From Rhodococcus sp. IEGM 1409 (GTDB taxonomy: Bacteria > Actinomycetota > Actinomycetes > Mycobacteriales > Mycobacteriaceae): a DNA stretch of 64,000 nt. Numbering within the stretch: the stretch's first letter is position 1; the number at the start of each line of letters is the position of its first letter. Below are positions 29,338-38,467 of the stretch, piece after piece. The notes below the pieces were generated by a model that saw nothing but the letters and a program-made list of their open reading frames with translations, was not told the origin of the DNA and did no database searches. The position numbers and the translations under genes are program-made. The stretch is from assembly GCF_030056735.1 (NCBI RefSeq), contig NZ_JASHKN010000004.1, positions 339,412 to 403,411 of the forward strand, read 5' to 3'.

Positions 29338-32300
29338 CTACTCCCCCTCGAGTTCACCTTCGGTTTCGAGGTAAACCTGACGCAAGCCGTCGAGTGTCTT
29401 CTGCTCGGGGTGCTCCCACATGTTGCGCTCTGCAGCTTCGAGGAGTCGCTCGGCGATTCCGTGCAGTGCCCACGGGTTGGATTGCGTCATGAACTTCTGG
29501 TTCTGCTCGTCCAGAACGTAGGTCTCGGCAAGCTTCTCGTACATCCAGTCCGCTACCACGTTGGTGGTGGCGTCGTAGCCGAAGAGGTAGTCGACCGTGG
29601 CCGCCATCTCGAATGCACCCTTGTATCCGTGACGGCGCATGGCATCGAGCCAGCGGGGATTGACCACGCGCGCCCGGAAGACACGTGCGGTCTCTTCCGA
29701 AAGTGTGCGTGTGCGAACCGATTCCGGGCGGGTGCTGTCACCGATGTACGCCTCGGGCGACTTTCCGGTCAGTGCGCGCACGGTGGCAACCATGCCGCCG
29801 TGGTACTGGAAGTAGTCGTCCGAATCGGCGATGTCGTGCTCACGCGTGTCGGTGTTCTTGGCTGCCACGTTGATTCGACGGTATGCACTGCGCATGTCGT
29901 CGGCTGCCGGGATTCCGTCGAGCCCACGGCCGTACGCAAAGCCGCCCCAGTTGGTGTACACCTCGGCGAGGTCGTCGTCACCGCGCCAGGTCTTGGAGTC
30001 GATGAGTTGCAGCAGGCCGGCGCCGTAGGTTCCGGGCTTCGAGCCGAAGATACGGGTGGTCGCACGCCTGGCGTCGCCATGCTCGGCGAGGTCCGCCTGT
30101 GCGTGAGCGCGCACGTAGTTCTGCTCGTCCGTCTCGTCCAATGCCGCCACCAACTGAACAGCGTCGTCGAGCAATGCGAGCACGTGTGGGAACGCATCAC
30201 GGAAGAATCCGGAGATGCGGACCGTGACGTCGATGCGCGGGCGGCCGAGCTCTTCGAGATCCATGACTTCGAGGTTGACGACGCGTCGGCTTGCTTCGTC
30301 CCAGACGGGGCGAACACCGAGGAGCGCAAACACTTCGGCGATGTCGTCGCCGGAGGTGCGCATAGCGGCGGTGCCCCACACCGACAGACCCACTGAGCGC
30401 GGGTACTCGCCGTGATCGGCGAGATAACGAGCGGCGAGCGACTCGGCCATCGCCTGACCGGTCTCCCACGCCAGACGCGACGGAACTGCCTTGGGGTCGA
30501 CCGAGTAGAAGTTGCGACCGGTGGGAAGCACGTTGATCAGGCCGCGCAGCGGTGAGCCGCTCGGACCGGCCGCAATGAAACCGCCGTCGAGCGCATGCAG
30601 GACCTGCTTGATCTCGTTGTTCGTCTGTCGCAGGCGCGGGACCACTTCGGTGGCGGCGAACTGCAGGATCTTCACCACGGTCGGGTCGTCGCTGAGGTCT
30701 TCGGCAGCAGCGGGGTTCCAGTCGGCGTCGTACATGCCGCGAACCAGCGCGTGCGCCTTTTCCTCGATGTCGTCGACACGGCTGCGGGACTCGTCGCCGT
30801 CTTCGCTGAGTCCGAGAGCCTCGCGTAGACCCGGGACGCTCTGTTCGCCGCCCCACATCTGACGGGCACGCAGCATCGCGAGGACCAGTTCGATCTCGGC
30901 GTCGCCCTCCGGTGCGCGGCCGAGAATGTGCAGACCGTCGCGGATCTGGACGTCCTTGATCTCGCACAGCCAACCGTCGACGTGCAGGAGCATGTCGTCG
31001 AAGACGTCTTCCTCGGGCCGCTCCGCGAGGCCGAGGTCGTGGTCCATCTTGGCTGCCCGCATCAGCGTCCAGATCTGCTGACGAATGGCCGGCAGCTTGG
31101 ACGGGTCCAGTGCTGAGATGTTGGAGTGCTCGTCGAGCAGTTGCTCGAGACGGGAGATGTCGCCGTAGCTTTCGGCGCGGGCCATCGGCGGGATCAGGTG
31201 ATCGACGAGTGTCGCGTGCGCACGACGCTTTGCCTGTGTTCCTTCACCCGGGTCGTTGACCAGGAAGGGGTAGATCAGCGGCAGGTCACCCAGGGCCGCG
31301 TCGGTGCCGCAGTTGCTGGACATGCCGAGCGTCTTGCCCGGCAACCATTCGAGGTTGCCGTGCTTGCCGAGGTGCACAACCGCGTCGGCGCCGAATCCAC
31401 CCGCGTCGGGCGTCGCCGCGATCCAGCGGTAGGCCGCGAGGTAGTGATGGCTCGGCGGCAGATCCGGATCGTGGTAGATCGCGACTGGCTTTTCGCCGAA
31501 TCCCCGGGGCGGCTGGACCATGAGCACGATGTTGTTGAATCGCAGTGCCGCGATGACGATTTCGCCGTCGGGATCCTGTGAGCGGTCGACGTACAGTTCG
31601 CCGGGCGCTGCGCCCCAATGCTCTTCGACGCCGCTGCGCAGCCCTTCGGGCAACGTGGCGAACCATTCGCGGTATTTCGCGGCCGAGATGCGGATGGGAT
31701 TGCCCTCGAGCTGCTCGGCGGTGAGCCAGTCGGGATCCTGGCCGCCGGCCGCGATCAGGGCATGGATCAGCGCGTCGCCGTCCTTCGCCGCCAGGCCGGG
31801 AACTGCGTCCGGACCGTCGACCGGGCCGAGGTCGTAACCGGCAGAACGCATTTCAGTGAGCAGGTCGATTGCGCTCGCCGGAGTATCGAGGCCGACGGCG
31901 TTGCCGATACGGGCGTGCTTGGTCGGGTACGCCGAGAGCATGAGAGCAACGCGACGCTCGGTGGTGGGAATGTGGCGCAGCTTGCCGTGGCGGACCGCGA
32001 TCCCGGCAACTCGGGCAGCGCGCTCGACGTCGGGGACGTACGTGGACAGCCCGTCGGAGTCGATTTCCTTGAAGGAGAACGGGACCGTGATGATCCGACC
32101 GTCGAACTCCGGCACCGCGACCTGGGTCGCGACGTCGAGAGGCGACAGTCCGTCGTCGTTCTCGTCCCAGGTCGCGCGGCTACTGGTCAGGCACAAGCCC
32201 TGCATGATCGGGACGTCGAGCGCAGCGAGTGCGGCAACATCCCAGGCTTCGTCGTCGCCACCGGCGGACGCCGTCGCGGGCTTCGTGCCACCGGCAGCAA

Positions 32301-32958
32301 GAACTGTCACGACCATGGCGTCGGCGCGGCGGAGACTGGTCAGAAGTTCGGCTTCTGCGGTTCGTAGTGATGCGCAGTAGATCGGGAGCGCGGTGCCGCC
32401 CGCCTCGGCGACGGCGTCACACAACGCCTGGATGTACCGGGTGTTTCCGGCCAGGTGCTGAGCGCGGTAGTACAGAACGGCGATGACGGGACCGGTCGCC
32501 GAGTCGAGATCGGGCGCGAAATCTGCGATTCCCCAGGAAGGCAGGTGAGTGGGCGGCTCGAAACCGTGACCGGTGAGCAGGACGGTGTCGGACAGGAAGT
32601 GGTGCAGTTGTGCCAGATTCTGCGAACCACCCTCGGCCAGGTAGTTGTGGGCCTCGGCAGCGACACCGGCGGAGACCGTCGAGCACTCCATGAGGTCGGC
32701 GTCCGGTGCGTGCTCGCCGCCGAGCACGACTACGGGGAGTCCGGAAGCGAGGACCATGTCCAGGCCGTCTTCCCAACTGCGACGGCTGCCGAGGATACGA
32801 ACGATCACGAGATCGACGCCGTCGAGCAGCGGCGGCAAGTCTTCCGAGACCAGCAAGCGTGAGGGATTGGCCCAACGGTAGGAAACTCCGTCGCCGGCTT
32901 CCTGGCTGGCGCGGGCGCTCAGCAGATCGGTGTCGGACGTGGAGAGCAGAAGAATCAC
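29338..32958 (-). CDS. cobN: Cobaltochelatase subunit CobN
   Basis: 1206 residues; large subunit that, with CobS and CobT-type ATPase partners, inserts Co2+ into hydrogenobyrinate a,c-diamide in the aerobic B12 pathway. Length fits the family. CobN/magnesium-chelatase H landmarks include VIAVLYYRAQHLAGNTRYI, GRIITVPFSFKEID, DAVVHLGKHGNLEWLPGK, LPLIYPFLVNDPGEGTQAKR and RINVAAKNTDTREHDI. It starts with GTG at 32958 directly behind a cobalamin riboswitch, so B12 should repress it. CobS/CobT partners are not in the window. Confidence 0.96.
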   Translation of the reverse strand: MILLLSTSDTDLLSARASQEAGDGVSYRWANPSRLLVSEDLPPLLDGVDLVIVRILGSRRSWEDGLDMVLASGLPVVVLGGEHAPDADLMECSTVSAGVAAEAHNYLAEGGSQNLAQLHHFLSDTVLLTGHGFEPPTHLPSWGIADFAPDLDSATGPVIAVLYYRAQHLAGNTRYIQALCDAVAEAGGTALPIYCASLRTAEAELLTSLRRADAMVVTVLAAGGTKPATASAGGDDEAWDVAALAALDVPIMQGLCLTSSRATWDENDDGLSPLDVATQVAVPEFDGRIITVPFSFKEIDSDGLSTYVPDVERAARVAGIAVRHGKLRHIPTTERRVALMLSAYPTKHARIGNAVGLDTPASAIDLLTEMRSAGYDLGPVDGPDAVPGLAAKDGDALIHALIAAGGQDPDWLTAEQLEGNPIRISAAKYREWFATLPEGLRSGVEEHWGAAPGELYVDRSQDPDGEIVIAALRFNNIVLMVQPPRGFGEKPVAIYHDPDLPPSHHYLAAYRWIAATPDAGGFGADAVVHLGKHGNLEWLPGKTLGMSSNCGTDAALGDLPLIYPFLVNDPGEGTQAKRRAHATLVDHLIPPMARAESYGDISRLEQLLDEHSNISALDPSKLPAIRQQIWTLMRAAKMDHDLGLAERPEEDVFDDMLLHVDGWLCEIKDVQIRDGLHILGRAPEGDAEIELVLAMLRARQMWGGEQSVPGLREALGLSEDGDESRSRVDDIEEKAHALVRGMYDADWNPAAAEDLSDDPTVVKILQFAATEVVPRLRQTNNEIKQVLHALDGGFIAAGPSGSPLRGLINVLPTGRNFYSVDPKAVPSRLAWETGQAMAESLAARYLADHGEYPRSVGLSVWGTAAMRTSGDDIAEVFALLGVRPVWDEASRRVVNLEVMDLEELGRPRIDVTVRISGFFRDAFPHVLALLDDAVQLVAALDETDEQNYVRAHAQADLAEHGDARRATTRIFGSKPGTYGAGLLQLIDSKTWRGDDDLAEVYTNWGGFAYGRGLDGIPAADDMRSAYRRINVAAKNTDTREHDIADSDDYFQYHGGMVATVRALTGKSPEAYIGDSTRPESVRTRTLSEETARVFRARVVNPRWLDAMRRHGYKGAFEMAATVDYLFGYDATTNVVADWMYEKLAETYVLDEQNQKFMTQSNPWALHGIAERLLEAAERNMWEHPEQKTLDGLRQVYLETEGELEGE

Positions 32959-32999
32959 GGGTGAAGCCTTCCTGGGGTTTCGCGCCCCGTGGCACAGAT

Positions 33000-33140
33000 C
33001 TGTCTAGGGCGGCGGTTGAGGGTCTGACTCGTGTTTCCGAACGGAAACACGTCCCGTTCGAGAAACACTCACAGTGGCGCGACCGCACCGGACTTTCACC
33101 GGTTTCCTCAACTGCCGTCACTGGTGGTGGTGATGCTACC
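33000..33140 (-). promoter_or_regulatory. Cobalamin riboswitch upstream of cobN
   Basis: On the minus strand the leader contains the cobalamin aptamer core GAGGAAACCGGTGAAAGTCC followed by GCGGTCGCGCCACTGTGAGTG, and the B12-box AGTCAGACCC at about 33029-33020. A GTGTTTCCG/CGGAAACAC hairpin forms the peripheral arm between them. It ends about 45 nt before the cobN GTG. Boundaries are approximate. It should shut off cobN when adenosylcobalamin is plentiful; whether by termination or by blocking the start is not clear from sequence. Confidence 0.9.
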
Positions 33141-33181
33141 GGTCCGCGGAAGGCACTCATGACAGGTCGTACCCTGGAGCC

Positions 33182-34324
33182 ATGCCCACGGACCGTTCAC
33201 AGCCAGACGCGTGCCCGGGTGCACTGCAAGTTCACCAAGCCGCCGACGGCCGACTGGCACGCGTGCGCCTGCCCGGCGGTCTCCTCACCCCGGCCCAATT
33301 GCAGACGCTCGCAGACGCGGCGCGCGATCTGGGCAACGGTCAGATGGAACTCACCTCGAGGGGCAACGTTCAGCTGCGCTCGGTCTCGGACCCCGAAGCC
33401 TTCGCGGCGCGCATCGCGTCGGCCGGTCTCCTACCGTCCGCGACACACGAGCGAGTACGCAACATCCTCGCGTCCCCACTGTCCGGCCGTATCGGGGGCG
33501 TCGCCGACATTCGTGAACTGGTCCACCGACTCGATTCGGCCATCCAAGCGGATCAGGCATTGGCCGATCTGCCCGGGCGAATCTTGTTCACCCTCGACGA
33601 CGGCCGCGGAGACATCACTGGGCTGCGGGGCGATTTCGGACTCCATGCGCACAGCGCCACCGAGCATTCCCTGGTGCTCGCCGGCCACCACACCACTCAC
33701 CGCGTACATGCGGACGACGCCGTCGAATTGCTCCTCGAGGCGGCTCGATCCTTCCTCGACGTTCGCGACAAACACTGGCGGCTGGCCGAGGTTCCGGACG
33801 GAATCGAGCGCACCCTCGACCAGTTGGGACTGGGCGCCGCGTCCATCGCCGAGGCGGACCTCACGCCGGATGCACGGCCCACCATCGGGTGGCTCGAACA
33901 GCAAGACGGAACGGTAGCCCTGGGCGGCGGCCTGCGATTCGGGCTGCTCGACGCTCGGCTCGCCGAGTTTCTCGCCGCCGTCGACAAGCCTGTCGTCGTG
34001 ACGCCGTGGCGATCGGTGCACATCTTCGACCTCGAAGAATGGGCGGCCGAACAGGTAGTCCGAGTGCTTGCCCCCATGGGGTTGATCTTCGACGAGAACT
34101 CACCGTGGCTCGATGTCACCGCCTGCACCGGAAGTCCGGGATGCGAGAAGTCGCTCGCCGACGTGCGCACCGACGCGATCACCGCCGTCGAGCAAGCAGA
34201 ACTGCCCGTCATTGGGCGACAGCACTGGGCGGGGTGCGACCGCAGTTGCGGACGTCCCCGCGGGGACGTAGCGGATGTGGTTGCGACGGGTGACGGTTAC
34301 CGGGTGAATCAGGCCAATCGGTGA
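33182..34324 (+). CDS. cobG: Precorrin-3B synthase
   Basis: 380 residues; iron-sulfur oxygenase that converts precorrin-3A to precorrin-3B with O2, the hallmark of aerobic cobalamin synthesis. It has two nitrite/sulfite-reductase ferredoxin-like repeats ([32 protein letters not shown]; second copy near [20 protein letters not shown]) and a C-terminal 4Fe-4S cluster site ([15 protein letters not shown] with GCDRSCGRP). Start ATG at 33182. Its promoter must lie within or beside the minus-strand riboswitch region. First gene of cobG-cobH-cobIJ. Confidence 0.95.
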   Translation: MPTDRSQPDACPGALQVHQAADGRLARVRLPGGLLTPAQLQTLADAARDLGNGQMELTSRGNVQLRSVSDPEAFAARIASAGLLPSATHERVRNILASPLSGRIGGVADIRELVHRLDSAIQADQALADLPGRILFTLDDGRGDITGLRGDFGLHAHSATEHSLVLAGHHTTHRVHADDAVELLLEAARSFLDVRDKHWRLAEVPDGIERTLDQLGLGAASIAEADLTPDARPTIGWLEQQDGTVALGGGLRFGLLDARLAEFLAAVDKPVVVTPWRSVHIFDLEEWAAEQVVRVLAPMGLIFDENSPWLDVTACTGSPGCEKSLADVRTDAITAVEQAELPVIGRQHWAGCDRSCGRPRGDVADVVATGDGYRVNQANR

Positions 34325-34343
34325 TGCCTCTATCGTGTGGCAC

Positions 34344-34970
34344 ATGATCGAGTACATCCGTGACGGCGCGGAAATCTATCGCCAGTCCTTTGCCACCATT
34401 CGGGCCGAAGCCGACCTGAGCCGTTTCCCGGCGGATGTCTCGCAAGCTGTAGTACGCATGATTCACGCAAGTGGCCAGGTCGATCTCGTCGACGACGTCG
34501 CCTTCACACCCGGTGTCGTCTCGGCCGCGCGTGCCGCTCTGCGCGACGGCGCGCCGATTTTCTGCGACGCTCAGATGGTGGCTGCCGGCATCACGCGCAA
34601 GCGTCTGCCCGCCGGCAACGACGTCATCTGCACCCTCGGCGATCCGCGGGTTCCGGTGCTGGCGTCGACCATCGACAACACTCGCTCGGCCGCAGCCCTC
34701 GAATTATGGGGAGCCAAGCTCGAGGGCGCTGTTGTCGCAATCGGAAATGCACCCACCGCGCTGTTCCATCTCCTGAACCTCATCGAAGCCGGAGCGCCTC
34801 GTCCGGCCGCAATCGTCGGAGGTCCGGTCGGCTTCATCGGCGCTGCCGAGTCTAAGGAAGCTCTCATCGAACACGCCAGCGGAATCGATCATCTCGTGCT
34901 CCGCGGCCGACGCGGCGGCAGCGCGATCACCGCGGCCGTCGTCAACGCGATTGCGAGCGAAGTCGAATGA
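34344..34970 (+). CDS. cobH: Precorrin-8X methylmutase
   Basis: 208 residues; shifts a methyl group from C-11 to C-12 to form hydrogenobyrinate. The catalytic His lies in [12 protein letters not shown] near residue 36. [28 protein letters not shown] and [19 protein letters not shown] are typical. ATG at 34344 is chosen; a GTG three codons upstream is possible. It is 19 nt after cobG and overlaps cobIJ by 4 nt (ATGA). Confidence 0.96.
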   Translation: MIEYIRDGAEIYRQSFATIRAEADLSRFPADVSQAVVRMIHASGQVDLVDDVAFTPGVVSAARAALRDGAPIFCDAQMVAAGITRKRLPAGNDVICTLGDPRVPVLASTIDNTRSAAALELWGAKLEGAVVAIGNAPTALFHLLNLIEAGAPRPAAIVGGPVGFIGAAESKEALIEHASGIDHLVLRGRRGGSAITAAVVNAIASEVE

Positions 34971-36454
34971 GTGCAGGCAAGCTCTGGGGTGTCGGTATCG
35001 GCCCCGGTGATCCCGAATTGGTGACCGTCAAGGCCGCACGCGTCATCGGCGAGGCAGACGTGGTCGCGTTCCACTCTGCGCGGCACGGCAAGAGCATCTC
35101 CCGCGGAGTCGCAGCGCCGTACATGCGCGAAGGGCAGATGGAAGAACACCTCGTCTACCCCGTCACCACCGAGACCGTTGACCACCCCGGCGGATATCAG
35201 GGCGCGATGGACGAGTTCTACGAAGCGGCTGCCGAGCGACTCGCAGTTCACCTCGAGGCCGGTCGAACCGTCGCGTTGCTCGCCGCCGGCGATCCGCTCT
35301 TCTACAGCTCCTACATGCACATGCACAAGAGGCTGGCCGATCGCTTCGACGCCGAGGTGATTCCCGGTGTCACCTCCGTCAGCGCCGCGTCTGCGGCACT
35401 CGGAAAGCCGCTGGTCGAGGGTGAAGAAATCCTGACGATCCTGCCCGGCACGTTGCCGCAGGCCGAGCTGACCAGGCGGCTCAAGGAAACCGACGCCGCC
35501 GCCATTCTCAAGCTTGGACGCACCTTCCCGCCGGTCCTGCAATCGCTCGAGGATTCCGGCCGCCTGGGTGAAGCCCACTACGTCGAGCGTGCGAGCACCG
35601 CACGTCAACGTGTCGAATCCGCTGCCGACGTCGACCCGGACGGAGTTCCGTACTTCTCGATCGCCATCGTTCCGAGCCCGTCGAACAACACTCGACCGGC
35701 AGCCGAGTTCAGCGGCGAGGTGGTCGTGGTCGGACTCGGGCCAGGCGACACCGCATGGACCACACCCGAAGTGGCGCATGAGCTTTCGTTGGCCACCGAC
35801 CTCGTCGGCTACGGCCCTTACGTCGATCGCGTGCCGACGCGTCCGGGCCAGCGTCGCCATTCCAGCGACAACCGCGTCGAAGCGGAACGCGCCGCGATGG
35901 CGTTGGACCTCGCGAAGAACGGCGCCCGGGTAGCTGTCGTCTCGTCGGGAGATCCCGGCGTATTCGCGATGGCTGCAGCAGTGCTCGAAGTTGCCGCCGA
36001 AGACCAGTGGTGCGGCGTCCCGGTCCGGATCCTTCCCGGCATGACGGCGGCAAACGCTGTCGCCAGTCGCGTCGGCGCTCCCCTCGGGCACGACTACGCG
36101 GTGCTCTCCCTCTCCGATCGCCTCAAGCCGTGGGATGTCGTCGCACGCCGGATCTCGGCAGTTGCAGCCGCGGACATGGCATTTGCGGTCTACAACCCGG
36201 CGTCGAAGTCCCGGACGTGGCAGGTCCAAGCCATGAAGGACCTCGTGCTCGAACACCGCTCCCCCGAGACTCCCGTTGTCATCGGGCGCGATGTTGCCGG
36301 CGCCGAGGAATCCGTCCGAGTCGTTACTCTCGGTGAACTCGAGCCTTCCGAGATCGACATGCGGACTCTGCTCATCGTCGGCTCCTCGATGACGACGGTC
36401 GTCGAAACCGGTTCGGGCCGTCAGGTGTTCACTCCGCGGCGCTACCCGGAGTGA
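34967..36454 (+). CDS. cobIJ: Fused precorrin-2 C20 / precorrin-3B C17 methyltransferase
   Basis: 495 residues joining two SAM-dependent tetrapyrrole methylases. The CobI half (1-240) has [17 protein letters not shown] and [17 protein letters not shown]; the CobJ half (250-495) has [34 protein letters not shown] and [17 protein letters not shown]. Such CobI-CobJ fusions are usual in mycolic-acid actinobacteria. It adds methyls at C-20 and then C-17 with ring contraction. ATG overlaps the cobH stop. Last cobalamin gene on this strand. Confidence 0.95.
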   Translation: MSAGKLWGVGIGPGDPELVTVKAARVIGEADVVAFHSARHGKSISRGVAAPYMREGQMEEHLVYPVTTETVDHPGGYQGAMDEFYEAAAERLAVHLEAGRTVALLAAGDPLFYSSYMHMHKRLADRFDAEVIPGVTSVSAASAALGKPLVEGEEILTILPGTLPQAELTRRLKETDAAAILKLGRTFPPVLQSLEDSGRLGEAHYVERASTARQRVESAADVDPDGVPYFSIAIVPSPSNNTRPAAEFSGEVVVVGLGPGDTAWTTPEVAHELSLATDLVGYGPYVDRVPTRPGQRRHSSDNRVEAERAAMALDLAKNGARVAVVSSGDPGVFAMAAAVLEVAAEDQWCGVPVRILPGMTAANAVASRVGAPLGHDYAVLSLSDRLKPWDVVARRISAVAAADMAFAVYNPASKSRTWQVQAMKDLVLEHRSPETPVVIGRDVAGAEESVRVVTLGELEPSEIDMRTLLIVGSSMTTVVETGSGRQVFTPRRYPE

Positions 36455-36480
36455 ACCCCACACGGCGATAGCATGGCGTC

Positions 36481-36840
36481 ATGCCCGTCAACCGGACCCG
36501 GAAAGCCAGATACGCGCGTAAACGCAAACGCCGAATGGATCTGGTGGAGCACGACCTGTCCGCCGAGCAGTGGTCCGCACTCAAAGCGGCCTGGGGTGGC
36601 TGCGCTTACTGCGGCGAGCTGGACGAGTCGCCGCAGCGTGACTGCGTGCTGGCGATCTCCCGCGGTGGGCGCTACACCCTCGACAACATTGCACCGGCAT
36701 GCCGCTCGTGCAATGCGAGCAAATGCAACAGCGAGGTCACTCTTTGGTTGCGGCGCAAGGGGTATGACGAGAAGGCCTTTCTCCTGCGCCACGCGGAGAT
36801 AGGTATCGAGATGAGGGCGCAGTTCTCGGAGCAGTCGTGA
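36481..36840 (+). CDS. HNH endonuclease-like protein
   Basis: 119 residues. A very basic N terminus (RTRKARYARKRKRRMD) precedes a zinc/HNH region: CAYCG, then QRDCVLAISRGGRYTLDNIAPACRSCNASK (split: CxxC at about 41-44, second CxxC at about 74-77, Asn in LDNIAPAC). The usual His of the DHxxP motif is Cys here (RDCVLAISRGG), which may be a family variant rather than damage. It probably binds and may nick DNA. It starts 26 bp after cobIJ and overlaps the next gene by 4 nt (GTGA). Confidence 0.85.
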   Translation: MPVNRTRKARYARKRKRRMDLVEHDLSAEQWSALKAAWGGCAYCGELDESPQRDCVLAISRGGRYTLDNIAPACRSCNASKCNSEVTLWLRRKGYDEKAFLLRHAEIGIEMRAQFSEQS

Positions 36841-37241
36841 CGGCCCCGGACGAGTTGAGTCCGATTCTCGACGAGCTGATGGAGTTCGAACCTCTGTTTC
36901 ACCGGACGCGAGTAGCCATGTCGCGAGACGAGTTCGATGCTGTCGTCGACCCGGAGTTCCGAGAAATCGGAGCCTCCGGTGCGCGATACACCCGCGACTA
37001 CGTGCAGTCGGTAGTCGAGACCCGGCGACTCCGCGGCGAAGCGAACGACGCTGCCTAACTCGGGTGGACAGTTGACCGGCCTGCGCTGAGCAGGATCGCG
37101 GCTGACACGTATCTGGTGACGTACCGTCTGGCGCAGGCGGATCGGGTAACCGAGCGATCGTCTGTCTGGCGGTTCACCGAGAATCGATGGACCGTGCTGT
37201 TTCATCAAGGCACAGTCGTCGAAAGCAGCCTGGAAGCGTGA
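36837..37241 (+). pseudogene. DUF4440/SnoaL-like protein gene with in-frame TAA
   Basis: GTG at 36837 overlaps the HNH stop. The first 73 codons encode an NTF2-like N-terminal half (LSPILDELMEFEPLFHRTRV, YTRDYVQSVVETRRLRGE). TAA follows at 37056-37058. The same frame then continues without shift for 60 codons with a convincing C-terminal half (ADTYLVTYRLAQADRV, SSVWRFTENRWTVLFHQGTV) and ends at TGA 37239-37241. The final GTGA overlap with the next gene shows that the distal stop is the ancestral one. One nonsense change is the simplest explanation. Some relatives in this fold are enzymes, but no function is claimed. Confidence 0.8.
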
Positions 37242-37477
37242 ACGAATCGACCCAAAACCCCACCATTCCGCTTTGGATGGACATCACCTTCACGGTCTTC
37301 GTTCTTGCCTGGATCTTCATCACGATTAGCGCGCTCGTGGCGATCGTGCGCACCGACTTCGACCGTTCGGGCGGCAAATTCTGGTGGTGCGCGCTGGTGA
37401 TCGCCGTGCCCGTCCTCGGCGCGGCAGTCTGGTTCCTGTTCGGTCGACTCCCGCGTGAGTCCAGGGTCCAAACCTGA
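37238..37477 (+). CDS. PLDc_N-like small membrane protein
   Basis: 79 residues with two membrane segments (ITFTVFVLAWIFITISALVAIV and WCALVIAVPVLGAAVWFLFG) joined by a short basic/acidic loop, the layout of the phospholipase-D N-terminal (PLDc_N) family. No catalytic domain is attached. GTG at 37238 overlaps the end of the broken DUF4440-like gene; loss of translation through that gene's TAA may lower its expression. Confidence 0.8.
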   Translation: MNESTQNPTIPLWMDITFTVFVLAWIFITISALVAIVRTDFDRSGGKFWWCALVIAVPVLGAAVWFLFGRLPRESRVQT

Positions 37478-37554
37478 TCTGCACCGACGGCCCGGCAGTA
37501 GTCTGAGGACGGTCCGGTGCACACGTTCTGCGCGCATCAAGGGAGATCTACGAG

Positions 37555-38124
37555 ATGAGACCACTTCGATACTCGATCAACGTCACCCTCGACGGCTGCT
37601 GCCATCACGAGGCCGGGCTCCCACCCGATGAGGAATCGATGCGCTACTGGACCGCCCAGCTGGAACGAGCCGATGCCTTGCTATTCGGCCGTGTCACCTA
37701 CGAGATGATGGAGTCGGCGTGGCGGCGGCCCGCAACGGGCACATGGCCTGACTGGATGGACGAGTGGGAGATCCCGTTCGCCGAGACTATGGACCGGGCG
37801 AAGAAATACGTCGTGTCGAGCACGCTGAGCGAGGTCGATTGGAATGCCGAACTCGTGCAAGACGACGTGGGGCCAGCGGTTCAGCGACTCAAAGATGGGC
37901 CAGGCGGAGACCTGTGGGTTGGTGGCGTGACGCTCCCCCTGGCGCTGGCAGACCTGGGACTGATCGACGAGTACGAGTTCGTTGTGCAACCGGTCCTAGC
38001 CGGACACGGACCGACGTTGTTCGCGGGCCTGCGCGAGCGCATCCAGCTCGAGCTCGTCGATCGCCATGAGTTCCGGTCAGGAGCGGTCGCCGTGCGATAT
38101 CGGCCCACACGAGTACCTGCTTGA
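37555..38124 (+). CDS. Dihydrofolate reductase-like (RibD C-terminal) protein
   Basis: 189 residues with the DHFR-like RibD C-terminal fold: MRPLRYSINVTLDGCCHH at the start, ALLFGRVTYEMMESAW (NADPH-binding helix), KYVVSSTLSEVDWNA, GGDLWVGGVTLPLALADLGL (glycine-rich cofactor loop) and DEYEFVVQPVLAGHGPTLF. Reductase activity is likely, substrate unknown. GGGAG lies about 10 nt before the ATG. Its TGA overlaps a TTG start of the truncated gene that follows. Confidence 0.9.
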   Translation: MRPLRYSINVTLDGCCHHEAGLPPDEESMRYWTAQLERADALLFGRVTYEMMESAWRRPATGTWPDWMDEWEIPFAETMDRAKKYVVSSTLSEVDWNAELVQDDVGPAVQRLKDGPGGDLWVGGVTLPLALADLGLIDEYEFVVQPVLAGHGPTLFAGLRERIQLELVDRHEFRSGAVAVRYRPTRVPA

Positions 38125-38467
38125 CGTGGCTGACTATACGAACATTCTTCTCCCACCACCGGAATCAAGTGGTGATAGTCATCGTGGCCTTCACATTCAT
38201 CGTGATGGGACGTTTGTGGTGGGCCAAGACGATCGCGTTCACCGCGACTGCGTTCGTACAGTCCAACATCGAACCGGTCCAAGCACCTGACGGCTCGACG
38301 AGCCAATATTTCATCAGCAACGTGACGTCCCCCGATGACGTATCCGTACCTTCCGAACGCCTCGCACAGGACCTCGGCGGCAATGCCTCCGACTACGAGG
38401 CCGATCTGAATGTCGCCCCATCGGACACGCGAGGGCTCGTCGTAACCGCGCAGGTGCGGGGTGTCGG
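38121..38467 (+). pseudogene. Truncated membrane-protein gene
   Basis: From the TTG at 38121 (overlapping the previous stop) the frame encodes a single N-terminal membrane anchor (QVVIVIVAFTFIVMGRLWW) and an extracytoplasmic-looking stretch (FTATAFVQSNIEPVQAPDGS, PSERLAQDLGGNASDY) up to about LVVTAQVRG. Protein-like sequence stops at about 38460, exactly where the convergent rarA-like gene ends; the remaining frame is antisense to that gene. The start resembles the anchor region of polysaccharide chain-length or envelope proteins, but the family is uncertain. It appears cut by arrival of the rarA module. Confidence 0.55.
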
